Assembly (NCBI RefSeq): GCF_005889725.1
Contig: NZ_VCKX01000066.1
Span: forward strand, 1 to 47,817
Reading direction: 5' to 3'
Length of the DNA: 47,817 bases
Source of the DNA: Nonomuraea zeae
GTDB lineage: Bacteria; Actinomycetota; Actinomycetes; Streptosporangiales; Streptosporangiaceae
A program made the translations under genes and the position numbers. The notes under the pieces were generated by a model, which searched no databases, had not been told where the DNA came from, and was given only the letters and a program-made list of their open reading frames with translations. Within the stretch, counting starts at the first letter, position 1. Every line of letters starts with the position of its first letter. This document shows, piece after piece, positions 16,405-24,260 of the stretch.

Positions 16405-17043
16405 GTGTCCGAAGTACGTATCGCAGCCGAGCCCCGCACCGAGTTCGGCAAGGGCGCCGCTCGCAAGATCCGCCGCGCCGACAAGGTGCCCGCCGTTCTC
16501 TACGGGCACGGCATCGACCCCAAGCACCTGACCCTGCCCGGCCACGAGGTGCTGCTCGCGCTGCGTACGCCGAACGTCCTGATCCACCTCGCCGGTGACG
16601 GCGTGGACGAGCTGGCCCTGCCCAAGGGCGTCCAGCGCGACCCGATCAAGGGCTTCGTCGAGCACGTCGACCTGCTCCTGGTCAAGCGCGGCGAGAAGGT
16701 CACCGTCGAGATCCCGGTCACCACCGTCGGCGACGTCAACTCCGAGGGCCTGCTCGACCAGCAGCTCGTCTCCGTCGCCGTGGAGGCCGAGGCCACCCAC
16801 ATCCCGACCGGCGTCGAGGTCGACGTCGAGGGCCTGACGATCGGCACCGTGGTCACGGCCGCCGACCTCAAGCTGCCCAAGGGCACGACGCTGATCGCCG
16901 ACCCGGAGGTCGTGGTCCTCCACGTCATCTCCAAGCCGGTCGAGGAGCCGACGGAGGAAGAGGCCGCCGCCGCCGCTGCCGCCGAGGGCGAGGCCGCCGA
17001 GGCCGCCGCCGAGAGCGAGAGCGCCGAGGCCGCCGCCGAGTAA
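16405..17043 (+). CDS. rplY: 50S ribosomal protein L25 / general stress protein Ctc
   Basis: A 212-aa long-form L25 (TL5/Ctc type) that binds 5S rRNA. The N-terminal L25 domain has RTEFGKGAARKIRR and VPAVLYGHG; the C-terminal beta domain has QRDPIKGFVEHVDLL and EVDVEGLTIG. The tail (about 178-212) is a run of Glu and Ala, as in many actinobacterial forms. GTG 16405 has the ribosome site aggaga 5 nt upstream. The prs-rplY-pth order matches M. tuberculosis apart from an absent lpqT-like gene. Confidence 0.95.
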   Translation: MSEVRIAAEPRTEFGKGAARKIRRADKVPAVLYGHGIDPKHLTLPGHEVLLALRTPNVLIHLAGDGVDELALPKGVQRDPIKGFVEHVDLLLVKRGEKVTVEIPVTTVGDVNSEGLLDQQLVSVAVEAEATHIPTGVEVDVEGLTIGTVVTAADLKLPKGTTLIADPEVVVLHVISKPVEEPTEEEAAAAAAAEGEAAEAAAESESAEAAAE

Positions 17044-17066
17044 GGCGGGGCACCGAGTTTTCCACT

Positions 17067-17099
17067 GAACGGGGCGGCCCGGTGAGAGCCGCCCCGTTC
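17067..17099 (+). terminator. Hairpin terminator between rplY and pth
   Basis: A perfect 12-bp GC-rich stem (17067-17078 with 17088-17099) has a 9-nt loop and ends 17 bp before the pth start. The following tract is not T-rich, so it may attenuate rather than fully stop transcription. Confidence 0.65.
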
Positions 17100-17116
17100 T
17101 GCTACAAGGGGAGCGC

Positions 17117-17701
17117 ATGGACCGCTGGCTGATCGCCGGACTGGGCAATCCGGGGCCCGAATACGCGGGCAACAGGCACAACGCGGGCTTCATGGTGCTC
17201 GACGAGCTGGCCGCCAGGGCCGGCGGGCGCTTCAAGGCCCACAAGAGCCGGGCCGAGGTGTGCGAGACGAGCGCCGCCATCCTGGCCAAGCCGCTGACGT
17301 ACATGAACCTGTCCGGCGGCCCGGTCAAAGCGCTCTGCGACTTCTACAAGATCGGCCCGGACCGGCTGATCGTCGTTCACGACGAGCTCGACGTGCCCTA
17401 CGGCGCGCTGCGCGCCAAGCTGGGCGGCGGCGACAACGGCCACAACGGGCTCAAGTCCATCACCAAGGTCCTCGGCACCCGCGACTACCTGCGGGTCCGC
17501 TTCGGCATCGGGCGTCCGCCCGGCCGCATGGACGCCGCCTCCTTCGTGCTCAAGGACTTCGCCACCATGGAGCGCAAGGACCTGGCCTTCCTCGTCGACC
17601 GCGCGGCCGACGTCGTGGAGTCGCTGATGGCCCGCGACCTGGAGACCACCCAGAACGAATTTCACCGGGCTGATCTCCACATTTCCGGCCCTCCTCGCTG
17701 A
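17117..17701 (+). CDS. pth: Peptidyl-tRNA hydrolase
   Basis: A 194-aa Pth that frees tRNA from stalled peptidyl-tRNA. It begins IAGLGNPGPEY, carries the catalytic His in NRHNAGF (H21), and has KPLTYMNLSG, VVHDELDVPYG and GGGDNGHNGLKS, all family hallmarks. The ribosome site aaggggag lies just before the ATG. It marks the left border of the accessory polysaccharide/sulfation region; the next gene begins 89 bp on. Confidence 0.96.
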   Translation: MDRWLIAGLGNPGPEYAGNRHNAGFMVLDELAARAGGRFKAHKSRAEVCETSAAILAKPLTYMNLSGGPVKALCDFYKIGPDRLIVVHDELDVPYGALRAKLGGGDNGHNGLKSITKVLGTRDYLRVRFGIGRPPGRMDAASFVLKDFATMERKDLAFLVDRAADVVESLMARDLETTQNEFHRADLHISGPPR

Positions 17702-17790
17702 TCACCGCATAGAGCCGTTCGCCGGTTCGCGCGTGTTCTCGCCGCTACCATCTGTGACTGTCCGTCGGACTGATCACCTGGAGGCAACGC

Positions 17791-19284
17791 GTGCGCGGCC
17801 AACCTCGCGGTCAGGGGCTCACCACCGTCGTCACATACGGCGACACGGCCTCCTGGACCGCCCCTTGGGCCGCCTCCTGGCGCGTGAGCCCGCGCACCCC
17901 CGCCTGGGTCCGCTCCTACCGCGTGCGCGCCGTGCTGGCCGACTTGTGCGGGGCGGGGGCCGGGGCCTGTGCCGCGTTCCTGGTCAGGTTCGGCGCGCTC
18001 ACCCCGTACGTGCTGCCGTACCTGCTGGTCAGCCTGGCGCTGCCGGTGGTGTGGTGCTGCGCGGTGGCGCTCAGCCGGGCCTACGAGCCGCGCATGCTCG
18101 GCGTCGGCTCCGAGGAGTTCCGCCGGGTCGTCCAGGCGGGCGTGTCGCTGACCGCGGGCACCGCCATCGGCTCCTACGTGACCAAGACCGACGTCGCGCG
18201 CGGCTACGTGGTGCTCGCGCTGCCGCTGGTCACCCTGCTCACCCTGATACTCAGATACGCCCTGCGCCGCTCGCTGCACCGCCGCAGGGCGGCCGGACAC
18301 TGCATGCGCAAGGTGGTCGCGGTCGGCCACGCCGCCTCGGTCGCCGAGCTCGTGCAGCTCTTCCGCAAGGAGCGCCACCACGGCATGGACGTCGTGGCGG
18401 CCTGCCTGCCCGGCGGCACGCCCGGGGAGCTCGTGGCCGAGGTGCCGGTCGGCGGCGACCTCAGCGACGTGCCGATCGTGGTCGACCAGGTCCGCGCCGA
18501 CACCGTGGCCGTGCTGGCCTGCCCCGAGATGGACGGGCAGGCGCTGCGCCGGCTGGCCTGGCGGCTGGAGCGCACGCACACCGAGCTGGTCGTCGCCCCG
18601 GCCCTGATGGACGTGGCGGGCCCGCGCACGATGATCAGGCCGGTCGCCGGGCTGCCGCTGCTGCACGTGGAGCACCCCGAGCTGGCCGGGGCCAGGCAGC
18701 TGGTGAAGAACGTCTTCGACCGGCTGGTCGCCGTCCTGCTGCTGGTGCTTCTCTCGCCGGTGCTGGCGGCGCTGGCGGTCGCCGTACGCGTGACGAGCCC
18801 GGGGCCCGCCCTGTTCAGGCAGACGAGGGTCGGCAGGGACGGGCGGCTGTTCACGATCGTGAAGTTCCGCACCATGCGGCGCGGCTCGGAGCAGCAGAAG
18901 ATCACCCTGGTCAGCGAGCGCGACGGGCTGCTGTTCAAGATCAGGAACGATCCACGCGTCACCCCGCTCGGCATGCTGATGCGCCGCCACTCACTGGACG
19001 AGCTGCCCCAGCTCATCAACGTGATACGCGGCCACATGTCGCTCGTGGGCCCCCGGCCGCCGCTGCCGGAGGAGGTCGCACGCTACGGTGACGACGTGCG
19101 CAGAAGACTCCTCGTACGTCCCGGGCTGACCGGGCTGTGGCAGGTCAGTGGCAGATCTGACCTATCGTGGGAGGAATCCGTGCGCCTCGACCTGCGTTAC
19201 GTGGAGAACTGGTCCCTCACTCTGGATCTCCAGATCCTGTGGAAGACTTGGTCGGCCGTCGCCCGGGGGCAAGGAGCATATTGA
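17791..19284 (+). CDS. Polyprenyl glycosylphosphotransferase initiating exopolysaccharide synthesis
   Basis: A 497-aa membrane protein of the WbaP/WcaJ/CpsE type that loads the first sugar-1-phosphate onto undecaprenyl phosphate. The N-terminal half has hydrophobic segments (about 47-68, 75-93, 125-155) and a CoA-binding-like domain. A further membrane helix (about 310-330) precedes the catalytic domain with KFRTMRRG, SLDELPQLINVIRGHMSLVGPRPP and RPGLTGLWQVSGRS. GTG 17791 has ggagg 7 nt upstream. Its stop overlaps the cysQ start by one base (TGATG), linking sugar and sulfur genes. The sugar attached is not known. Confidence 0.93.
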   Translation: MRGQPRGQGLTTVVTYGDTASWTAPWAASWRVSPRTPAWVRSYRVRAVLADLCGAGAGACAAFLVRFGALTPYVLPYLLVSLALPVVWCCAVALSRAYEPRMLGVGSEEFRRVVQAGVSLTAGTAIGSYVTKTDVARGYVVLALPLVTLLTLILRYALRRSLHRRRAAGHCMRKVVAVGHAASVAELVQLFRKERHHGMDVVAACLPGGTPGELVAEVPVGGDLSDVPIVVDQVRADTVAVLACPEMDGQALRRLAWRLERTHTELVVAPALMDVAGPRTMIRPVAGLPLLHVEHPELAGARQLVKNVFDRLVAVLLLVLLSPVLAALAVAVRVTSPGPALFRQTRVGRDGRLFTIVKFRTMRRGSEQQKITLVSERDGLLFKIRNDPRVTPLGMLMRRHSLDELPQLINVIRGHMSLVGPRPPLPEEVARYGDDVRRRLLVRPGLTGLWQVSGRSDLSWEESVRLDLRYVENWSLTLDLQILWKTWSAVARGQGAY

Positions 19285-20087
19285 TGACGATTCGCGACGA
19301 CCACGCCCTCGCCGCCGACCTGGCGACCGAGGCCGGCGAGCGGCTGCTGCGCATCCGCGAGCGCCTGGGGTTCGACGACTCCCGCGCGCTGCGGGACGAG
19401 GGCGACCGTGCCTCCCACGTCTTCCTGATGGAGGCGCTGGGCAGGTTGCGGCCCAGTGACAGCATCCTGTCCGAGGAGGCCACCCGCGAGGAGCGGCTCG
19501 ACCCGCGCAGGCTCAGCGCCGACCGGGTGTGGATCGTCGACCCGCTCGACGGCACCCGCGAGTTCTCCGAGCGCCGCGCGGGCCAGGACGCGGCCGTGGA
19601 CGGCACGCCGGAGGGCAGGTCCGACTGGGCCGTGCACGTGGCGCTGTGGGAGCGCGGCCGGCTGGCCGCCGGTGCCGTGGCGCTGCCCGCCCAGGGCCGC
19701 ACGCTGAGCACCGCCGAGCCGCCCACGCTGCCCGCCTTCGACAAGGGCAGGTTCCGCATCGCCGTGAGCCGCAGCAGGCCGCCCGAGTTCGTGCAGAAGC
19801 TCGCCTACCTCGTGGGCGCCGACCTCGTTCCCATCGGCTCGGCCGGCGCGAAGATCGCCGCGGTGCTCACCGGTGACGTCGAGGCGTACGTACACGCCGG
19901 AGGCCAGTACGAATGGGATTCCGCCGCGCCGGCCGCCGTGGCCCTGGCCGCCGGGGCCCACGCGAGCCGGATCGACGGCTCCGAGCTGACCTACAACCAA
20001 GCCGACCCCTCGCTACCCGATATCCTTGTTTCCCTACCGGAGCTGGCGACATCCCTGCTCGCCGGGATTCGGGACCTGCACCGCTAA
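19284..20087 (+). CDS. cysQ: 3'(2'),5'-bisphosphate nucleotidase (PAP phosphatase) CysQ
   Basis: A 267-aa member of the inositol monophosphatase superfamily. Metal-site motifs are visible: SEEATREERL, then WIVDPLDGTREFSE, and the C-terminal YEWDSAAPAAVALAAG. CysQ hydrolyses PAP, the by-product of every PAPS-dependent sulfotransfer, to AMP, relieving product inhibition of sulfotransferases. The ATG at 19284 overlaps the preceding stop and cysD follows after 17 bp, so cysQ-cysD-cysN form one unit. Three sulfotransferase genes follow in the locus, which explains a need for PAP removal. Confidence 0.92.
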   Translation: MTIRDDHALAADLATEAGERLLRIRERLGFDDSRALRDEGDRASHVFLMEALGRLRPSDSILSEEATREERLDPRRLSADRVWIVDPLDGTREFSERRAGQDAAVDGTPEGRSDWAVHVALWERGRLAAGAVALPAQGRTLSTAEPPTLPAFDKGRFRIAVSRSRPPEFVQKLAYLVGADLVPIGSAGAKIAAVLTGDVEAYVHAGGQYEWDSAAPAAVALAAGAHASRIDGSELTYNQADPSLPDILVSLPELATSLLAGIRDLHR

Positions 20088-20104
20088 CGCCGGAGGAAGC
20101 TCCC

Positions 20105-21019
20105 ATGCTCCAGCGCGACTACACGACGTCGCAGCTCGACGTGCTCGAAGCCGAAGCCATCCACATCATGCGCGAAGTGGCGGCCGAGTTCGAGCGTCCA
20201 TGTCTGCTCTTCTCCGGGGGCAAGGACTCGATCGTCATGCTCCGCATCGCGGAGAAGGCGTTCTGGCCCGCGCCGATCCCGTTCCCGCTCATGCACGTCG
20301 ACACCGGGCACAACTTCGACGAGGTCATCGACTTCCGCGACCGGCGCTCCACCGAGCTCGGCGCGCGGCTGATCGTGGCCAGCGTGCAGGAGTCCATCGA
20401 CCAGGGCCGGGTCGTCGAGGAGACCGGGCGGCGCGCCTCGCGCAACCGCCTGCAGACGACCACGCTGCTCGACGCGATCGAGGAGCACGAGTTCGACGCG
20501 GTCTTCGGCGGCGCGCGGCGCGACGAGGAGAAGGCCAGGGCCAAGGAGCGGGTGTTCTCCTTCCGCGACGACTTCGGGCAGTGGGACCCGAAGAACCAGC
20601 GTCCCGAGCTGTGGAACCTCTACAACGCGCGCATCCGCAAGGGTGAGCACATCCGGGTCTTCCCGCTGTCCAACTGGACCGAGCTCGACGTCTGGGACTA
20701 CATCAGGCGCGAGGGCATCGAGATCCCCTCCATCTACTTCGCCCACACGCGCAAGGTGTTCGAGCGCGACGGCATGCTGCTGCCCGACTCCCAGGTGGTC
20801 CAGCGCGGTGACGACGAGCCGCTCTTCGAGAGCGTGGTCCGCTACCGCACCGTGGGTGACATGACCTGCACGGGCGCGGTGCAGTCCAAGGCCGCCACGG
20901 TCGAGGAGATCATCGAGGAGATCGCCGCCACCCGGATCACCGAGCGCGGGGCCACCAGGGCCGACGACCGCGCGTCCGAGGCGGCCATGGAGGACCGGAA
21001 GAGAGAGGGCTACTTCTAA
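20105..21019 (+). CDS. cysD: Sulfate adenylyltransferase small subunit
   Basis: A 304-aa PAPS-reductase-fold N-type ATP pyrophosphatase, the catalytic subunit of ATP sulfurylase, which makes APS from sulfate and ATP. It has the PP-loop LLFSGGKDSIVML (about 35-47), MHVDTGHNFDEV, FGGARRDEEKARAKER and FPLSNWTELDVWDYI. ATG 20105 follows a ggaggaag ribosome site; the upstream open frame lacks family similarity. The protein ends REGYF. Its TAA overlaps the start of a 22-codon frame that links it to cysN. Confidence 0.96.
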   Translation: MLQRDYTTSQLDVLEAEAIHIMREVAAEFERPCLLFSGGKDSIVMLRIAEKAFWPAPIPFPLMHVDTGHNFDEVIDFRDRRSTELGARLIVASVQESIDQGRVVEETGRRASRNRLQTTTLLDAIEEHEFDAVFGGARRDEEKARAKERVFSFRDDFGQWDPKNQRPELWNLYNARIRKGEHIRVFPLSNWTELDVWDYIRREGIEIPSIYFAHTRKVFERDGMLLPDSQVVQRGDDEPLFESVVRYRTVGDMTCTGAVQSKAATVEEIIEEIAATRITERGATRADDRASEAAMEDRKREGYF

Positions 21020-21089
21020 TGCCGACCGTCCGCACCAGCCGCGGTCCGTTCCGGACCGGCTACGTCTATTCCGAGGGCTGCTTCTGATG
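21005..21089 (+). repeat. 17-bp duplication of the cysD end at the cysN start
   Basis: The sequence gagggctacttctaatg at 21005-21021 (cysD stop overlapped by an ATG) recurs as gagggctgcttctgatg at 21073-21089 (mini-ORF stop overlapped by the cysN ATG). The copies differ by two transitions and lie 68 bp apart. Confidence 0.85.
21019..21087 (+). CDS. Putative 22-residue coupling ORF between cysD and cysN
   Basis: An ATG overlapping the cysD stop (TAATG) opens a 22-codon frame whose TGA overlaps the cysN ATG (TGATG). The product would end in GYVYSEGCF, echoing the REGYF end of CysD. No separate ribosome site is seen, so it would be read by termination-reinitiation. It may be a relay that couples CysN translation to CysD, with one Cys codon near its end, or a chance remnant of the local duplication. 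No homologue is recognised. Confidence 0.4.
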   Translation: MPTVRTSRGPFRTGYVYSEGCF

Positions 21090-22349
21090 GACATCCTTCG
21101 CTTTGCCACTGCGGGAAGCGTCGACGACGGCAAGTCCACCCTCATCGGACGGTTGCTCTTCGACTCCAAGGCGATCTTCGAGGACCAGCTCGAGGCGGTC
21201 GAGCGCACCTCGCGCGACCGCGGCACCGAATACACCGACCTGTCGCTGCTGACCGACGGCCTGCGGGCCGAGCGGGAGCAGGGGATCACGATCGACGTGG
21301 CGTACCGCTATTTCGCCACGCCGAAGCGCAAGTTCATCATCGCCGACACGCCCGGCCACATCCAGTACACCCGGAACATGGTCACCGGCGCCTCCACGGC
21401 CGACCTCGCGATCATCCTCATCGACGCCCGCAAGGGCGTGCTGGAGCAGTCGCGCCGGCACGCGTTCCTGACCACGCTGCTGCGCGTGCCGCACCTGGTG
21501 CTGGCCGTCAACAAGATGGACCTGGTCGGCTACTCGCAGGAGCGGTTCGAGGAGATCAGGGAGGAGTTCACGGCGTTCGCGTCCAAGCTGAACGTCACCG
21601 ACCTGACCTTCATCCCGATCTCCGCGCTCAACGGCGACAACGTGGTCTCGCGCTCCGAGAACATGCCCTGGTACCTCGGGTCCTCGCTGCTGCACCACCT
21701 GGAGAACGTGCACATCGCCTCCGACCGCAACCTGGTCGACGTGCGCTTCCCCGTCCAATACGTGATCCGCCCGCAGCGGGCCACCGACCACGCCTTCCAC
21801 GACTACCGCGGCTACGCGGGCCAGGTGGCCGGCGGCGTGCTCAAGCCCGGCGACGAGGTCGTGCACCTGCCCTCCGGCCTCACCACGCGCATCGCCTCGA
21901 TCGACACGTTCGACGGGCCGGTGGAGGAGGCGTTCCCGCCCATGTCGGTGACGCTGCGCTTCGAGGACGACCTCGACATCTCGCGCGGCGACATGATCGC
22001 CCGCCCCAACAACCAGCCGCAGGTGGCGCAGGAGCTGGAGGCCATGGTCTGCTGGATGGCCGACGGCGCCAAGCTGGCGCCGCGCTCCAAGCTGACGATC
22101 AAGCACACCACCCGTACGGCTCGCGCCATGGTGCGCGACCTGCACTACCGGCTCGACGTCAACACCCTGCACCGGGACGAGGAGGCGACGTCGCTGAGCC
22201 TCAACGAGATCGGGCGGGTGTCGCTGCGGGTGACGCAGCCGATGTTCGTCGACGACTACGCCCGTAACCGGCAGACCGGCGGCTTCATCCTGGTGGACGA
22301 GGCCACGAACAGCACGGTCGGCGCGGGCATGATCATCGACGCCACCTGA
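21087..22349 (+). CDS. cysN: Sulfate adenylyltransferase large subunit (GTPase)
   Basis: A 420-aa EF-Tu-like GTPase that drives APS formation by CysD. The G1 loop is AGSVDDGKSTLIG (about 9-21), then GITIDVAYRYF, DTPGHIQYTRNM and the G4 motif NKMD, followed by two beta-barrel domains. There is no fused APS kinase domain as in mycobacterial CysNC; a separate kinase gene lies at 34.2-35.4 kb. The start is coupled to the preceding mini-ORF. Confidence 0.96.
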   Translation: MDILRFATAGSVDDGKSTLIGRLLFDSKAIFEDQLEAVERTSRDRGTEYTDLSLLTDGLRAEREQGITIDVAYRYFATPKRKFIIADTPGHIQYTRNMVTGASTADLAIILIDARKGVLEQSRRHAFLTTLLRVPHLVLAVNKMDLVGYSQERFEEIREEFTAFASKLNVTDLTFIPISALNGDNVVSRSENMPWYLGSSLLHHLENVHIASDRNLVDVRFPVQYVIRPQRATDHAFHDYRGYAGQVAGGVLKPGDEVVHLPSGLTTRIASIDTFDGPVEEAFPPMSVTLRFEDDLDISRGDMIARPNNQPQVAQELEAMVCWMADGAKLAPRSKLTIKHTTRTARAMVRDLHYRLDVNTLHRDEEATSLSLNEIGRVSLRVTQPMFVDDYARNRQTGGFILVDEATNSTVGAGMIIDAT

Positions 22350-22414
22350 GCCGCGGCAAGGAAGGTAGATCCTTTGGGGTTAGCCGACCCGCCGATTACT
22401 CTCCGCGCTAGGGT

Positions 22415-22452
22415 CTTCGCGTTCCGTGTTCGTGACGCGAAGGCCTTCTCTT
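22415..22452 (+). terminator. Hairpin with T-rich tail before the first sulfotransferase
   Basis: An 8-bp perfect stem (22415-22422 with 22435-22442, cttcgcgt/acgcgaag) has a 12-nt loop and the tail gccttctctttt. It looks like an intrinsic terminator after cysN. However, its 3' arm also holds the gaagg that best serves as the ribosome site of the TTG start at 22453, so it may instead gate translation. Confidence 0.45.
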
Positions 22453-23352
22453 TTGATCACCCGTGCTCCCGCCACCCGTGTCGTCTATCTCGGCGGCCTC
22501 GGCCGTAGTGGCACCACGCTGCTGGAAAGGCTCCTGGGCGAGCTGCCCGGCGTGGTGGCGCTCGGCGAGGTGGTGCATCTCTGGGAGCGCGGCGTGCTCG
22601 GCGGGGAGCTCTGCGGGTGCGGGGTGCCGTTCCCCGAGTGCCTGTTCTGGCGGCACGTGGGGGAGCGCGCGTTCGGCGGCTGGACCCCGGCGCTGGCCGA
22701 GCGGGTGCTGCGGCTGCGGCGGCGGGTGGATCGCACCCGCAGGATCCCGCGGATCGCACATCGGGACCTGGCCGCCTACACGCAGGCGTACCGGCTGCTG
22801 TACGAGGCCGTGGGCGCGCCGGTCGTGATCGACTCCAGCAAGCACGCGTCCCTGGCCTGCTGCCTGCTGGCGAGCGGGGTGGACGTGCGGATCGTCCACG
22901 TCGTCAGAGACCCGCGAGCCGTCGCCCACTCGTGGAACAGGACAGTACGCCGGCCCGAGGACGGGCTGCCCATGACCCGCTGGGGGCCGGCCCGCACAGC
23001 GCTGCACTGGACGGCCCAGAACGCCGCCATGGAGCTGCTCCCGGGACGCGGGGGCCGGGTGACCAGGGTCCGCTACGAGGACCTGCTCGCCGCGCCCGAG
23101 GCCACGCTGGCGGCGCTGGCCCGCGGGATCGGCCTGGAGGCGGACGAGCTGCCGTTCATCGACGGCGGCACCGCCTGGCTCGGGCCCGCCCACACGGCCT
23201 CCGGCAACCCGATGCGGTTCCACGTGGGGCGGGTCGAGCTGCGGCGAGACGACTCATGGGTGTCAGGGCTGCCCGAGCGTGACCGCCGGGTGGTCAACGC
23301 GCTCACGTGGCCGCTCAGGGCCAGGTACGGCTATCGGGGGGTACGGACGTGA
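22453..23352 (+). CDS. PAPS-dependent sulfotransferase family protein (1)
   Basis: A 299-aa sulfotransferase. The 5'-phosphosulfate loop is GGLGRSGTTLLERLL (about 14-28) and the 3'-phosphate motif is VRDPRAVAHSWNR. The Cys-bearing insert ELCGCGVPFPEC is typical of bacterial Stf-like carbohydrate sulfotransferases. Start is uncertain: TTG 22453 has gaagg 9 nt upstream and the usual distance to the loop; GTG 22426 would add 9 residues and lie inside a hairpin. The stop overlaps the next glycosyltransferase start by 4 bp, so it probably modifies the polysaccharide made by this locus. Confidence 0.87.
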   Translation: MITRAPATRVVYLGGLGRSGTTLLERLLGELPGVVALGEVVHLWERGVLGGELCGCGVPFPECLFWRHVGERAFGGWTPALAERVLRLRRRVDRTRRIPRIAHRDLAAYTQAYRLLYEAVGAPVVIDSSKHASLACCLLASGVDVRIVHVVRDPRAVAHSWNRTVRRPEDGLPMTRWGPARTALHWTAQNAAMELLPGRGGRVTRVRYEDLLAAPEATLAALARGIGLEADELPFIDGGTAWLGPAHTASGNPMRFHVGRVELRRDDSWVSGLPERDRRVVNALTWPLRARYGYRGVRT

Positions 23353-24260
23353 CCGGATTTCGTTCAGCCGGTGTGGTGATCCCGACCAGCGGGAACCGGC
23401 CCCGCCGGCTCCGGGAGGCGGTCGAGGCGGTGCTGGCGCAGGACTACCCGGGCGAGCTCAGCCTGGTCGTCGTCGCCGACGGCGCGCCCCTGGCGGTGGT
23501 GGCCGAGCAGGTGGCCGACGCCGTGGTGGGGGGCTCTCACTCCGTACGCGTCCTGCCGAACACGCTCAGCCCCGGGCTGCCGGGCGCGCGGAACACCGGG
23601 ATCGCGGCCTGCGACACCGACCTCGTCGCCTTCTGCGACGACGACGACGTCTGGCTGCCGGGCAAGCTGACCGCGCAGGCGCGGGCGCTGGAGGACGGCG
23701 GCGAGTTCGCCAGTTGCGGCATCGAGGTCGAGTACGGCGACCGCCGCGTCCCCAGGCTCGCCGGTACGTCCCGCGTGACCGTGGACGACCTGGTCCGCTC
23801 GCGGATGGTGATGGTGCACTCCTCGACGTTCCTGTTCCCGCGCGGCGCGCTGTGGGCCGACGAGAGCGCGCCCGGCGGCCAGAACGAGGACTGGGACCTG
23901 GCCCTGCGCGCCGCCAAGCGGCAGCCGATCGTGCACGTCGACCGGCCGCTGGTGCGCGTGCGGTGGGGCGGGTCCCACTACTCCGCCCGCTGGGCCGACC
24001 GAATCGCCGGGCTCGACTGGATGCTCGCCCGGCACCCTGAACTGGCCGTGGATCCGTGCGGCGCGGCGCGGGTCTACGGCCAGCTCGCCTTCAGCCACGC
24101 GGCGCTCGGGCACCGGCGCGAGGCCGCCCGCTGGGCCGCCCGCACGTTCGCGGCCCGCCCTCGCGAGCCGCGCGGGCCGATCGCGCTCGCGGTGGCGGCG
24201 GGCCTGGTCTCAGCGCCTGCCGTGCTCTCCCTGCTCCACCAGCGCGGGCGTGGCATTTGA
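23349..24260 (+). CDS. Family 2 glycosyltransferase
   Basis: A 303-aa inverting GT-A enzyme. It begins AGVVIPTSGNRPRRLREAVEAV and has the substrate/metal acidic run AFCDDDDVWLPGKL, with NTLSPGLPGARNTGIA before it and QNEDWDLALRAAKR as the likely catalytic-base region. GTG 23349 sits in the overlap GTGA with the sulfotransferase stop. The sugar donor is unknown. It probably extends the lipid-linked repeat unit begun by the sugar-phosphate transferase. Confidence 0.9.
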   Translation: MTGFRSAGVVIPTSGNRPRRLREAVEAVLAQDYPGELSLVVVADGAPLAVVAEQVADAVVGGSHSVRVLPNTLSPGLPGARNTGIAACDTDLVAFCDDDDVWLPGKLTAQARALEDGGEFASCGIEVEYGDRRVPRLAGTSRVTVDDLVRSRMVMVHSSTFLFPRGALWADESAPGGQNEDWDLALRAAKRQPIVHVDRPLVRVRWGGSHYSARWADRIAGLDWMLARHPELAVDPCGAARVYGQLAFSHAALGHRREAARWAARTFAARPREPRGPIALAVAAGLVSAPAVLSLLHQRGRGI

